Made by a program: the position numbers and the translations under genes
Source: Artemisia argyi
Taxonomy: Eukaryota > Streptophyta > Magnoliopsida > Asterales > Asteraceae
DNA: 64,000 nt
NCBI GenBank assembly: GCA_030686995.1
Contig: CM060684.1
Coordinates: 13,997,897 to 14,061,896, forward strand
Direction of reading: 5' to 3'
In this document: positions 44,618 through 58,165 of the stretch, in pieces
How positions within the stretch are numbered: the first letter of the stretch is position 1
Layout: every line of letters begins with the position of its first letter
The notes under the pieces: model-generated
Seen by the model: the letters and a program-made list of their open reading frames with translations, nothing else
Databases searched by the model: none
Told to the model about the DNA's origin: nothing

Positions 44618-47600
44618 CTAAAATGCCCATTTATCAGTTTCATTTTTCCCCGTTTGACTTTCTGACAACACCTTAAACTGTCCGCTCCCAAAGGGATCCA
44701 AGTCATCAAATGAGTATGTATGACCATGGTCAAAACCCGCAATGCTACTCATTGAATCAAACCTTGCGAAATTACGGTCTTGTGACGTGCTGCTCATCGA
44801 GTCGAATATCGAGAAGTTATTATCATGTGTGGAGCTGCTCATGGAATCAAATCTCGAGAAGGTTTCTTGTTTAGGAGAACCTCGGTCAGTGGCACTGAAA
44901 GAGTCGTATCTCGAGAAATTATCAAAGAAAGAATTCTCTGCTCCTCCCCACTGTATCGTGGTGAGGTGCCAGCTCGAGAAGCTGGTGAGCCAGGAACCGA
45001 ATCATCAAACCTAAATGGACTCTTTTTCTGGAAGAAACTATTATTGCCTTGCGGAGAATCACTTTTCCTTGGATTTGCAGTGAAGCTATTGGAGTCAAAG
45101 AAATAACTCTCTCCATGCTTCTCATGTTCGGCATCCTGTATAAACGAAGTTATTTGCAAGGGCATAGGTTCTTTTAAACTCCAAGCAGCTTTGTTCTAGG
45201 TTTATATTTTTCAAATTATGACATGCATATCAAAACGGTTCGCAATTGATACAAAACCAGTTTTAGATTGGTTCAGTTTCCAGGTCCACTGACTCTAGAG
45301 TGGTACATTGAAATGTACTGTATTAATTTTCACTCTTGAGCGTTTATTTATCATTTCATTTAGTAGCACATATGTAGCATTTTTCCACCTTTACGTTGTA
45401 ATACTCCTGATGCTTTATATCACTTCTATAACCTTATATATCATCCATTGAATGCAATGTTAAAACTGAAAAAGAAAATGAACTCACCTTAGCTGTATCA
45501 CTATTGAATCCCCACACCGAATCTACATCATCATTGTTGTCAAAGGTACCCCATCCTTGCTCATCAAAACCCCTAACAGAAGAAGATCGAACTCAATAAA
45601 CAAGAGCAATAGACTAGTGCATGTTTAGATCTTTCCAGCCAACAAGGTATAGGTACACGTTTTGTTGTATTTAGACAATGAAAGATCAGACCATAAACTG
45701 AATCCAACTGGTACCTTTCTGTGTCTGCATCAAAGCTCTTTCCAAAATGGTTAAACGAATCCTCCTTGGTTGGACTTTCAAATATTTTTTGCGCTGTGGG
45801 ACTTCCAGCTGGACTTTTAGCAGACTCATCTTCGCTATGTACATATGCTAATTTGGTCTCGAAAGGCTTCTCTGACTTCCTGTCAGCATTTGAAAATGAA
45901 TCCTCAGAAACATCATCCATCGGAGCCGAGTTTTCTGAGATGAAAGACGATACCCTTTGGAAGTCAATAACTGCAGTTGACTTGACATCAATTCCATGTT
46001 TTTTGCAACGTTCAGTTAAAGCCTTCAGCAGTTCCTCAAGATCGGATTGGATACGATCAGCACGAACCTGGGTCAGCCGAATATATGTTTAATGATTTAT
46101 TATTTCATATTTATTTGATTAAAGGTGAAAAAAAATGATGGGTCAGTCAAGCAGTCCTTAAAATTTACTAAAATCTGTTACCCAGGATCATATAGAAGTA
46201 ACTGAACATACTTGAAGGATACCATCAGCGCTGCCACCAGCGCTGCCACCTTGATCCATTTTCACAAGTGCCTGATTCAACTCCATCTTCCTCTCCTAAA
46301 AGTCAACCGAAAATTAATTCATTTTGCTATTTCTTAATAACGCAATGCTATTTCTTAGGTCATTTAGCAATTTTAAAGTAGAGGGAGCAATTCAACGCAA
46401 TGCTATTTCTTAGGTCATATAGAAGTAACTGAACACGTGTCTTCCCATATATAGTGTATAACGCAGTAAATTTATAAGCAGGCATTGATCCATATATTGA
46501 GAAGAATGGCTACTCACGAGATCTTGCATTTTGTTCCTGTAGAAAGCCATCTTTTCTCTAGAATCCAGAATTTCCTTCTTATCTTCAACCTTTCTCTAGA
46601 ATGCTATTTCTTGATGTGCATGAGAGTTATCCATGGAGGGCATCAGTCCTTTCGGCTGATTATATTGTATTGGTTGGGCACCAGGCATGGGAGGCCTCAT
46701 ATTAGCATGCAACATTTGCTGGGCACCAGGCATCCTTGGCTGCTGGGGTGCAGAACCTGAAGACAAAAAGGTTCGATAACATTCAGAAGAGGTTGTCTTC
46801 ATCAATTTTTATTTTATCAACTGAGGGACCCTTACTAAAATTAACATGTTTCTACCCAGCCCGTTTTGACACGTCTCAAGCCACCGACTCCCCATTTTGC
46901 AACTCTAAATATATGTCTATAAGAAGGATTGGGTGGGCCCGTGAGAGACAGCAGAGCTTCATCAAGCAAGACATTACTAGGAAGTGTTGGTGGAAGATTC
47001 TGGCCTTCTCTGTATTCTCCATCAGATAGAGAGCGACACAGAACTCCCTCACGGAAAGCATGCTGTCATTATCTTGATCAGACAAGTCCCACACCTGTTT
47101 CAGAATTTCTGTAGAAGAACAATAAGAACATTACGGCTTGGCGTGTTTATAGGAAATCTATTATGGAAAGACATTTCACTAGAGAGTAAATCATTTTACA
47201 AGAAAGAGCTGAATAAGGCCTTAATGATCTATTAAATTAAGCTACGAGTATTTACCTCTTGGTAGTCTCCAACTTAAAAATAAGCTGCAAGCCTGATCAC
47301 CAGTGATTTTCCCATCTCTGTCAGAGTCGACTTCCATGAACACTTTCATATACTTGTTAATACCAGCCCGCGTCATTTTTGGCCATTGAGGCAACGATGG
47401 CCCACCTGACTGTAGTGGAGCATTTTGAGTCGGGGCCTGTTGATTTGGTCTTGGTAGAGATGGCCCCGCTGACTGTACTGGAGCACCTGTGGGTTGCCTT
47501 GTAAAAGCATTCAATGCACCAAGTGTGTCTATCTTAGCTGGAGTCTGGGGCTCAGAAGTTATAGGAGCAATTGCAGAAGAAACGGGTGGAATGCTTGCAG

Positions 47601-49333
47601 TTTGTGCATTGAGGATGATGACGGTTTAGATATAGATTGGGAAGCAGAAAACAAGTCACCTCCAAACATAGCGGCAGAAGTAATTGCATTTCCTCCAACA
47701 GATGGTCTAGGAGCTGTGAAAGATGAGGATGATAGTGGCTCTTGGGGTTTTGGTACAGTAGCCCCAACACCTCTGCCCCCAAGCCAATCACCCGAGACAT
47801 TAGAGTTTGATAGACCAGTACCGGCCAGACAACCACCTGCCGGAAAACTAGGACCACCAACACTCTGTGATGGAAGAGGCCCGCTCTGAGGTGGTGGCAG
47901 GATCATTGACTGATTTCCGTGAGGTGCAAAATACTGTGCAGAAGGTGGATCAACTGAAGGAGGAGCCATTGAATTAGGATACCCCTGTGATCTTATGCCG
48001 AAAATTTGAGTTTGCATTGAATTAACAACCCCGGGCTGTTGCGTGGGAGGGCGTGGGGCCATTGAATTGACAATCCCAGGCTGCTGTGTAGGAGCAGGGA
48101 TTTTAGATGAAGCAGGTCCATATAATGCCGCCTTTACTATATCTGGTGTTAGTTCTCTTTTACTTTGTGCAACAGTTACAAGCTTTAGAGCGTTACAGAA
48201 TTCCTGACGGCCAAGGAAGCCAGTGCGGTTCTGATCAGCGTGTTGCCATATCTGCAATCAAATACAGTAATATATCATCATAAGAAACATGACCCAGATG
48301 CATGGTTAAACTGTTCATTTTTGTCAAAGTATAGTCCTATAATCTTCTTAGGATTCCATCAGAGATCAAAGACATAACAAGAAGAATGAGAGACTGTTCA
48401 CGTCTATGTACAAAGTAATTTTGTATACATAGTAAGCGGCGTTATTTTGTATACAGTCTAGATGCAACAGTTTTGACTCAAGACTCATCTAACATAGGTC
48501 GACTAGGGTTGCATTATCTCCAAGTCGAATGGGTCAAACAGGTCAGAAGTGGCTCAAGCACATTCAAATCTACAACCTCCCAAAATCATTTCATCGAACT
48601 ACTGAACTAGTAATCATATTTAATATATTTGTTATTCATAATATTATAGGAGAGCGGCCAAGCCTGTTAACCCTTCTTACATGACGCAAAAATAAATAAA
48701 AAAATATCCACAACGGCATGTAAATTACTAGAATGTGAATAACATTTAGATATGCAGCTAAACGCTCGCCTAAATATAGATTTCATGTCTAGCTTAACCT
48801 CGAAAGTGAGATCGTACCTGGTCAACTGTTCATGGGTAGAGACTAGAGAGCACTAACCAGTGTAAAACTCTTTAGGTTGGTATCATTATCACTTGTTATC
48901 GAAGGATTACTCTAAGGAACTATCAGACGGTTTGGATCAAATTGAAAGTTGGAAGACCTTTACACTTAAAAAATTGGAAAAACATTGGACCAGTAATCGT
49001 TATCAAGGCATTGTCTCCCCATCATGCATCCTCGTTTTCATACAGGAAACAAATTCAACAGTTACATTAAAACTATTACTAGCCTCATCCAGCACGTGCC
49101 AAGAGCAATATTACATTTACATTTGCCGGTCCATTAGCAATCTTCTATAGGCTCATTTATAACTTCTTAGCAGAATTGCGTAGTTTTCACTTCAAGTTAC
49201 TTTACGAACATTGCAACATTTCACAAAATCTTATAAAAATGGTTTGGGATAAAGGTAGCTAGTTGATTGTGATTGCTGCAATTCATTGATAAAATTGGGT
49301 ATGTTTTAAAAAGGTCACCGATGTTGTCATCAT

Positions 49334-49338
49334 ATAAG
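49334..49338. repeat. TSD of element F, left copy
   Basis: ataag directly before TGTTAG; the same five bases follow the right LTR at 57153-57157. Confidence 0.85.
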
Positions 49339-50154
49339 TGTTAGTTTGACGGATGATAAATTAATATATCATGACCGAACTCGAACTCGAGACTTCGGGA
49401 TTGCACACTTTACGTATGAGTTTCAATTAATTAATAATTATTGTTTTAGTGACGAATAATTATTAAATTCACGAAATGAGCATTTAACGGTATCTAACGA
49501 CCGTTAGACGAAAGATGAAGGACTAGATTTGGAAAAGAGTAAAAGTTCGGTTCGGGTTGGGCTTTTTGTACCCAAGGCCGGCCACCCTCCCTTCCTTAGG
49601 GTTTGGGATAGCTTTTGCTCCAAGTTGCTTGAATACTATATAATGAGACCTCCTCTCATTCATTCATTCATCCCTTGGTTCACTTGCAAACCAAATCTCC
49701 TTCTCTTTCTCCTCTTGAGTTAGAAATCGAACTACACCCTTATAGGGTTCCTACTAGATTTCTAAGCTCAAAACCATTCTTGTTTAGTTGATCAACTACA
49801 CCCTTCTAGGGTTCCTACGCGATCTTCTAAACATTATGTTTGGATTGCTTGTGAATTAAGAACCTAGCTTTTCTTATTGAAACGCTACTAATACGTGTGT
49901 TCAAGAACGAAGTGTTGGCATACTTTTGCTAACAAGGTGATTTGCCCTATTCGACTAACCCTAGTCGATCCACCATTAAACCCAATTAGGGTTTATAGTT
50001 CTTGTTCCATTGGTTTCTTGTTCTTGCTAGAAATCACAAAGAGGTATGCATCCATTTATATTCGGTTAATTTATTATTTGTATTTGATCTATTCCGCTGC
50101 GTACTCTTTGATGTTTATATGTTTATTGTTTTATATTATTCATATATTCCAACA
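49339..50154 (+). repeat. 5' LTR of element F (816 bp)
   Basis: TGTTAG...CCAACA. TATA-like ctatataatgag at about 49635. Repeated ccctagggtttcc-like words follow the TATA region. The next base block is the primer-site-like gtggcatcaagagcc. Confidence 0.9.
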
Positions 50155-53100
50155 GTGGCATCAAGAGCCGTTAATACATTATAATGAATTACCGAAACAC
50201 ATAAAAATTGAATCGTTTGATTAATCACATGCTTGGTGTTCTTATGTTTTTATATTTTTCATAAACCCTAGATTTTATTTTTTTTAAATTTTCGAAATTT
50301 GTTTATTTTTTTATAAATGTCGAATTTTTTTTTATTTAAAAAAGGAAATTAGGGTTTGATGAATTATGTGATAAAAACTTGTAGAAACCCTAGGTTGCAT
50401 GTAATTTATGTGTGTATAAATGGATATTAGTGATATGCCGTTTGGTTGCGTTCCTTGATTGACATGATTATTTGTTATAATATGTGCAAAATGGGCGTCC
50501 ATGACAAACCATGCATGTGTTGTCTTGGATTATGATGATTTGGTTTTAAGATTTCATGCTTATTATGCGATTATATTATAATTGATAAATTGTTTAGTAA
50601 ATATTATGAATAAAGATTACTAAAATTTGATTAATTATAATATTAGGGAAGACCCTATTAATCGTGTATTAAATCAATAGTGTGTTTTAATATTGATTTT
50701 AATTTGCATGACCATTATTGTTGTTGTTTGTTTATTTTATTTTATTACTTTTGTTTTATATGTTTTTAACATGATATTAACAAAGGGTAATTTCAATAAA
50801 TAAAATATTAAACGGACTTAATAATGGTAAAATCTTGTTTTGAGCTTACTTAATAAATCTTGGACTTTTGGTTGATTGATCGCGACTGTATTAAGTGGTT
50901 GAAAGGTGGAACTAATTATGACAAACTATTAAAGTAGGTATAAGGATGGCTACGCATTAAATTGCGGCCTTAGTGAGCCTCCATTCTGGCTTACCGCTCG
51001 CCTGTGAGTCATATGTTAGTCTTTACCTAACATCCATGATAACTACGAAGCACTTAAGGCAAAGTTGTAAGTTTCTCAACGCCTCAATCAAAAGTTTGGA
51101 GATTTAAGCTCGTAAAGAAACTAATGAGTAAAAGTTTTTTTACATGAAACATATGCTACAAGATGAATGCATGACATCTTTGTACATATATTTGATTACA
51201 CACATCAAATTTACTACCCTTAAATTTAAGTTATATGCCATCCAATGAAACGGAAACACCTAAAATTGGATCTACGTCAGGGCGTAACCTGGCTAGATTG
51301 CAATGGAGGGGCAAATTACATGATTTCATCACTAGCAGATCAACTGGTGTGGTGTCATTATGTAAGTTTGTTGTTTCTTAAATTGGTTAACTTAATTGAG
51401 TTGATAGTGGGAACTGATCACTCAAGGCATAAGAAGATGGGGATAAAACATGCTTACATTGCAACTGCGGTTGGCAATTAATGTAAATCCCATCGATTCT
51501 AGGAATTGCAATTGAATATTGGCAATTGGGACACGTCTCGTACCTTATTGAATAACGTCATCACTAGCAGATCAACTGATGTGATGAACTTATGTCAATT
51601 TGGATCCTAGTTTTTCAATGTAAAATTAAAATGGTTATATGTTTATGAACCATGGGTATTTAATTTTCTTGAAAATTTAATTATCGAAAATACTAAAATT
51701 GAATTTTGTAATTCTTTTTAACGTATTAATGCAATATTAAAGCCGTAAACATGGTTTGGTCTTAAATTGGTAAATTGATATAATTCTGCTTTCAAACATA
51801 ATGTTTGATTGAGAAAATTTTACCGAAATGTAAGAAAGTCTATTTTCCATGAGAGAAGAATAAGACTCAATCCTATTCCTTTTCATGATTGAGAAAGGTA
51901 TGATAGGAACATAAGAATAAGACTCAATCCTAAGTCTATTTTCTATGAGAAAAGAATAAGACCCAATCCTATTCCTTTTCATGATTGAGAAAGGTATGAT
52001 AGGAACATTAGAATTGTCTACATTCTAATATATAACTCATAGCAATCTTTAATATTTAAGGATATAGCACATCTTATTTTCCATAGAAATTTCATTACTC
52101 TTATTTGGTGAATGAATTCTTCTATAACAAAAAAGGCATTTGGTTAAATGGAAAATATGAGTTATTAGAAGCTGGACAGATTACCGCAAAATTGGTAAAT
52201 GGCAAAGCTAGTATTTTATCTAGTTGTTGTGCTTTAAAGGTGCTACATACCATTATGGGGATGGTAGGCCTATTAAGGAAGAAGCTGCATGCTCAAATTC
52301 TTCAAGTTAATATCATTGATGGATAATCCATCATAAACATAGTAGAATACACATTTTAGAACCTGAGTAATTATTACGTATTGGTTTTTCTAAATGTGTA
52401 GGAAAGTAAAAACAAGCAAATTGTTTTCACTGGTTATGAAACACGTACAATGTTGTCAAATCCAGTGGGAGCTTTGTGTTGTTTACTGAATATAGAGTTA
52501 TTGTTATGTTATCAAATTCAGTGGGAGCTACAAGATTTAATTTCTGTGTAGTAGCCCAAATTATCTTCAAGATAATTACTTTCAAATTGTAGACACTCAT
52601 GTTCTTAGGATAGCCATTTGCGTTTCCTGATAAGACAAAGTAGTCCTACATCTACTTATGACACAAATCATATTGAATCACATAAACAAACGTTTGTTGT
52701 GTTATACTACATGATATTGTTCAATGCACAAGTGGGAGAATTGTTTATTGTGTGCAAAGGAACAATACATAGAAATATGATTATAGGATTCTCTTAATTG
52801 CAAGGTAAGAGATCAATGTTCTAATAGGACTTATACATTTAATGTGTAAGATTATCTTATGTAGAACATGTGTCATGATTATAAGACTACTTTTATGTCT
52901 GATGATATTCAAATTAAAAGAAACACTTGAATTTACAATTTACGTCAGGGTGTAACCTGCCTAGATTGCAATAGAAAGGTAAACTACATGATTTCATTAC
53001 TAGTAGATCAACTGATGTAATGGAATTATGTGAGTTTGCAGTTTCTTAAATTGGATAATTCATAAAATGACATAAGCAAATGAAGTAGTAAATTAACTTG

Positions 53101-56100
53101 AAATTACTATTGAAACCAAGTGGTGGTGTTCACAAATACTTAAGTTATTTATGTTTATATCTTCTTATAAACATGAAGTCTTTTAACTATTACAAGACTT
53201 ATAATAAAGTAAGACGTTAAACTTGTTATGTTTCAAACAAGAAATCATTGAGTTCAATGATGTACAACGTAAAGTGGGAATATAACAGTTTATGTCTTCT
53301 TAAGACATGAACATGAAGTAACTTGTTCAAAAGATACTTATGTTATATAGCATGCAATTGGCTTGGAAATTCTATTGTACCATTAAGTTGACTTAGTTGG
53401 TAAATAGGTAAGCCAAAGGGAATAAGTTTATCTTACATATTGTTAGTTTGTCTCACAATATTAATTCTAATGAAACATCACAAGTTGGTGGTGTGTTCAG
53501 TTAGGAAAAATCAAACTCTTGTTATATTGTTTGATTAAAAGATAAATATGACTTCTTTTCTTCCGAAAGTTATCAAGGTTAGAAAATTGAGTATGGATTG
53601 AATATACTCAATAAGACTCCAACCTAGAAGATTAAATAAGACATTATGGAATGTGATAAATCACATTAAAGTCTTAAAATGAAGTTCTGATTTTGTTAAT
53701 AAGTAGTTTTAACAAACAAGAGTCAGGAACTGTAAAATATTTTTTTGTAATATCCCAAATGAGAACGATTTAGTGTTGCTCATCTTGCTAAAGTATTTAT
53801 AAAATACAAAAGGCAAGTGGGAGTTTTGTTTAGATCTTGAAAGATCAAAAAATTACAAAATATATAATCTTCTAAAACCACACTAGTGAAAATCATGATG
53901 AGGTTTGAAATGTAAAGGTTAAATCTCAACATGATGAAACTCTTATTCATAGATCCGTAGGGATGTCTCAGATATTTAATTAATATGTTGAGAATTATGA
54001 ATTACAGGATCAAAGTAAGCCTGTTAATCATAATGACGCATTTACTAATTATGGTAAATTGCTCATACTATGAATGTTAAGATGCTGTCCATAAAGATAA
54101 GTCAACTTTGAAAACTTGGTTTATCTTAATGAAGATGAGTTTCTGCAAGAAAAACCCTAGAGGTTTTAATCTTTGCATAAAGAATCATATGGACAAAATT
54201 GTATACATATTTTAATGTATGTCTTATGACAAGATTATTAATCATACTTAAGTAATTAACTATGATTGAATACTCTTTCCTAAGCACATTAAAAATACAA
54301 AGATGGTAATTGTCATACTCATTTTTATGAATATGAAATTTGACAATAGATTATAAACCTCTTTCTTATATAATTACTTAAGCGAGGACGATGAGTAATT
54401 AAGAGTTTTATGAATTCATTTAATCTTTGAAAGTATACAAAATGCAAGAATCCAAGTATGGATAGATGCATGCATCAAGGAGATAAATCTTATGTTTAAA
54501 TATTAAATCTATGATTTGATTTATATTTTAAAATAAGATAACTCCTAAGTAATTCTGAAAGCTAGTGGGAGTATTATGTTTACTTATTTAAATCATATAT
54601 GTTGTATAACATATAGGAAGTAACATTCTATATAAGTTAAATGGTAAGTCATAACTTGGAATGAAACTTTACTTGAAAGATTTAATAAGTAAAACATACA
54701 ACCTTGAATATATGTTTATTCATGTAAACATGTGCGGTAAATGGATCTAATAGAACATGATATATCATTTAGAAAGTTTAAATGGATATGTAGTACATGA
54801 ATGAAATTTAAGTTGGACACAAGAATTTTTCATGTACATCATGTTGTTGTTATATCATGCTTTGATAAAAGATGATTTGACAACATTGATATCTAATGAA
54901 AGATATTAGATAAGTTGTGTAATGAATATTCTAAAGGAATATATTTGGATATAGAATCACATCCTCAGCCTGGAACAATTTCTAGATTCTATAAATGAAC
55001 AATTGTAAAATTGTCATAGCCAACAAACTTGAAAGTTTGGAAGGAATAAAACATTACACATTGAAGTTTACGGAAAAGAGCATATTGTTGTTTGCATACA
55101 ATGATGCTAATATAAATTGAGATGACACTCAATACTAGTCATGGAAGGATTTCATCCTTGTTAATAGCCATGTGTACTAGTTATGCTTAACGGAAAGCAT
55201 AGTTGCATTATACGTTAAAGAATAAGAATACTTTAAACTTTAAAGGTTTGGAAGTTTAATTATCATAAATTGTATGTTGAGGATGTCATACACATTTTAT
55301 GATGTATTATGTGGTTATATCAATTTATTTGAATGCACATATACAAGAATTTCATTATTGAAATAAGTATTCTCAAAATTCCGATAGATCAAAGTTAGTT
55401 GAATAATGCCTTGTCAACAAGTATGATTACTTGAGGCATAATTGTCAACAAGTATGATTGGTATTACTTGAGACAAAATTCATTAACGAGAATTTTCATG
55501 CATTGATCTATTTAGTATTTGGATAAAGGATTGTAAACAATAATTATTTGAATGAAATGAAGTATTGTGTTATGTTTATTTCTATTCATAAATATTGTAT
55601 CCTATATTTGCATGTTTAATCCATGAATAACTTAAGTTATTCTAAATAGTCCGTTGTCAATTAATGATATGGGAGTATCATTGAACTAAGACAAATGTGA
55701 GGTTTGGTATAATATATATAAATATATTGATGCGTGGACGAGCCAAATTCACATGATATTCAATACTGGATAAATTGAATATAGGACAAAATCCCAATTA
55801 CATGATTGTACTTATGGATGTTGTCATTAGAGTAAATCATGAATATTTATCCTCAGACTTGAGATACCAGGTAACTACTGTGGATGTAGCTCATTTTCTG
55901 TGAGATAATCTAACGCTATCCGTAACTGGTAGTTATAAGGATTATTTTCAGAGGTGATGCGAAGTTCATAGGTTATGCTTGTAGTCAATACAGGATTTGG
56001 TTCCTTCAAATTTGTTTTGAAGTATAATACTGTTTGGCCGCTCGTAGGATTAACAAGATGTTTGCATGGCCATGCCCAAGGTCTATCTAGAATACGTTCA

Positions 56101-56336
56101 GAAGAGTTGGTAATCTTGCTTAATCATAAATAACGAGAAACACTAGTTAATTATGGAATGACTTCAATCCATATCCATATTAACATAGTATTAGAATCAA
56201 AAGGATAAGTATGATGATGAATCATCAAAGGTGGTTTTTTCCAGGAAACCATACTCGAGATCGTTCTGGGGACATTGGCGTGTTATGCTAGACTAACCAT
56301 TGTCATTGTTACATTAATCTATATCCGAGTGGGAGC
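50155..56336 (+). other. Noncoding interior of element F
   Basis: AT-rich, with internal repetition: agattgcaat...atgatttcat...agcagatcaactg occurs near 51295 and again near 52965, and part of it near 51552. Several copies of agtgggagct are scattered through it (52465, 52521, 54564). No retroelement protein motif is readable, so it is probably decayed or replaced pol sequence. Confidence 0.6.
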
Positions 56337-57152
56337 TGTTAGTTTGACGGATGATAAATTAATATATCATGACCGGACTCGAACTCGAGACTTCGGGATT
56401 GCACACTTTACGTATGAGTTTCAATTAATTAATAATTATTGTTTTAGTGACGAATAATTATTAAATTCACGAAATGAGCATTTAACGGTATCTAACGACC
56501 GTTAGACGAAAGATGAAGGACTAGATTTGGAAAAGAGTAAAAGTTCGGTTCGGGTTGGGCTTTTTGTACCCAAGGCCGGCCACCCTCCCTTCCTTAGGGT
56601 TTGGGATAGCTTTTGCTCCAAGTTGCTTGAATACTATATAATGAGACCTCCTCTCATTCATTCATTCATCCCTTGGTTCACTTGCAAACCAAATCTCCTT
56701 CTCTTTCTCCTCTTGAGTTAGAAATCGAACTACACCCTTATAGGGTTCCTACTAGATTTCTAAGCTCAAAACCATTCTTGTTTAGTTGATCAACTACACC
56801 CTTCTAGGGTTCCTACGCGATCTTCTAAACATTATGTTTGGATTGCTTGTGAATTAAGAACCTAGCTTTTCTTATTGAAACGCTACTAATACGTGTGTTC
56901 AAGAACGAAGTGTTGGCATACTTTTGCTAACAAGGTGATTTGCCCTATTCGACTAACCCTAGTCGATCCACCATTAAACCCAATTAGGGTTTATAGTTCT
57001 TGTTCCATTGGTTTCTTGTTCTTGCTAGAAATCACAAAGAGGTATGCATCCATTTATATTCGGTTAATTTATTATTTGTATTTGATCTATTCCGCTGCGT
57101 ACTCTTTGATGTTTATATGTTTATTGTTTTATATTATTCATATATTCCAACA
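56337..57152 (+). repeat. 3' LTR of element F (816 bp)
   Basis: Same length as the 5' LTR and nearly identical. Followed by the TSD ataag (57153-57157). Confidence 0.9.
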
Positions 57153-58095
57153 ATAAGATATCATCGACAAACATTTCTAGAACAACATGTAACTGCATAG
57201 AGTATGTACTCGAAATTTTCATTTCATGGGACACAGTGAGTATTAATCATTTCATTTCAGTTTGCAATATGCAAAACTGGAAATCAAAATCTTGACCAAC
57301 GTGAAAATGATGAAACTCACTTTTTTCCTGGGGTTACTATAAGTATTAACTTGACCATGGGCAGAAGTCAAATCATCCAAAAAAAATCAAATAACTCAAT
57401 ACACGGAACTATAAGAGGCAAATGCGTGTAACCCTTACAGCCAAAGCAACAAGTTGGCCCCCAAGTAACATTCAATTGAGTTAAACTCATGATGAGACAT
57501 TATTAATAGGCTTCTAAAATAAAGAGCTCATGGTTGAAAATTCGGGATAGAAGTAGAAGTCCAACTCTTTAAAATTAGACACTGGAATATGACAAGTAAA
57601 AACACACAGTCAGAAACGGCCCAAATGACACAAGTGTCGACCAAAGTTGGAAAAGTTGCCCATAGTAGAAAACTGAGGACTTTAAAGGGTAACTAAAGTT
57701 TTCCTCAGTATTTGATGCTCAAAAGTAGTTACAACTTACAACTTTTTTTAATCGTCCACCACAGATTCCAGCCTAGACAAAATGAGTAATTTTGGAGCTA
57801 TGGGTATATTGAGTAATAATTTTAGTTAACAAAATTCAGGGTGGATGTAAGTAATAGCATACTAAATGGATCATAAACAATTGTACCGGATAAAAGTAAG
57901 CGTGATTTGACAAAAGGAGTTTTGGAACATAAAAGGAGCTCAATGGAACTAATCACTAGGTATATTATATAAATAAATTTAATTAGTAGTAGTAGTTGTA
58001 TCCTAACGACAGATGAAAATTCAGTGTGATACAAAATTATATTATATAAATATAAATAAATAAACCATAAGAGTACGTGAGCAAGGAAGGAAGGA
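57153..58095. other. Remaining intron 1 of the EH gene
   Basis: AT-rich intronic DNA. No coding segment, repeat pair or motif supported. Confidence 0.5.
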
Positions 58096-58165
58096 AAAAG
58101 GCAACGGCTTCAGCGCCGGTAATTCTTCCGTCTTTATCCAAATCAAAGCAATTGAAATACTCCTC
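58096..58165 (-). pseudogene. First EF-hand/EH exon of the EH gene
   Basis: Minus-strand translation EEYFNCFDLDKDGRITGAEAVAFF includes a complete EF-hand-like loop (DLDKDGRITGAE). After AVAFF the reading becomes unrelated (LPSLLTYSYG), and an in-frame TAA lies two codons before the first EEY. So either a splice acceptor (catag/AG) sits at the left edge or the exon is truncated. It pairs with the IWQHADQ exon at 48251. Confidence 0.7.

Larger units (their letters stand above)
49339..57152 (+). mobile_element. Nonautonomous copia-like LTR retrotransposon F in EH intron 1
   Basis: Two 816-bp LTRs (TGTTAG...CCAACA) in direct orientation, 5-bp TSD ataag. The primer-site-like tggcatcaagagcc follows the 5' LTR (50156), related to the tRNA-Met type TGGTATCAGAGC but imperfect. 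The purine tract gagtgggagc precedes the 3' LTR (56327-56336), a copia-like feature. The 6.2-kb interior has no long open frame and no recognisable gag, protease, integrase or reverse transcriptase. LTRs are nearly identical (one visible change, gaccgaactc versus gaccggactc), so the insertion is young. It lies antisense to the EH gene. Confidence 0.85.
44618..58165 (-). pseudogene. EH-domain protein gene (AtEH/Pan1-like, TPLATE complex), decaying
   Basis: Minus-strand pieces in order: 58165-58096 (EYFNCFDLDKDGRITGAEAVAFF, start of EH domain 1); 48251-47256 (IWQHADQNRTGFLGRQEF, rest of EH1, then Pro/Gln-rich and EH2 start); 47108-about 46900 (EILKQVWDLSDQDNDSMLSVREF, EH2); 46756-46518 (RPPMPGAQ linker, start of coiled coil); 46295-46212; 46067-45715; 45573-45488; 45135-44618 (repeated RFDSMSS and DPFGSGQF, ending KWAF). 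The family acts in clathrin-mediated endocytosis and autophagy. Damage: frameshifts near 47605, 47015 and 44936, a stop in the 46756 exon, most of the coiled-coil exon missing between 46518 and 46295, and no sequence for the end of EH1 helix after AVAFF. A copia-like element occupies intron 1. Confidence 0.75.

Noticed and set aside
46485..47889. Plus-strand open frames opposite the EH gene
   Set aside because: Shadows of the minus-strand exons, which have recognisable EH-domain sequence.
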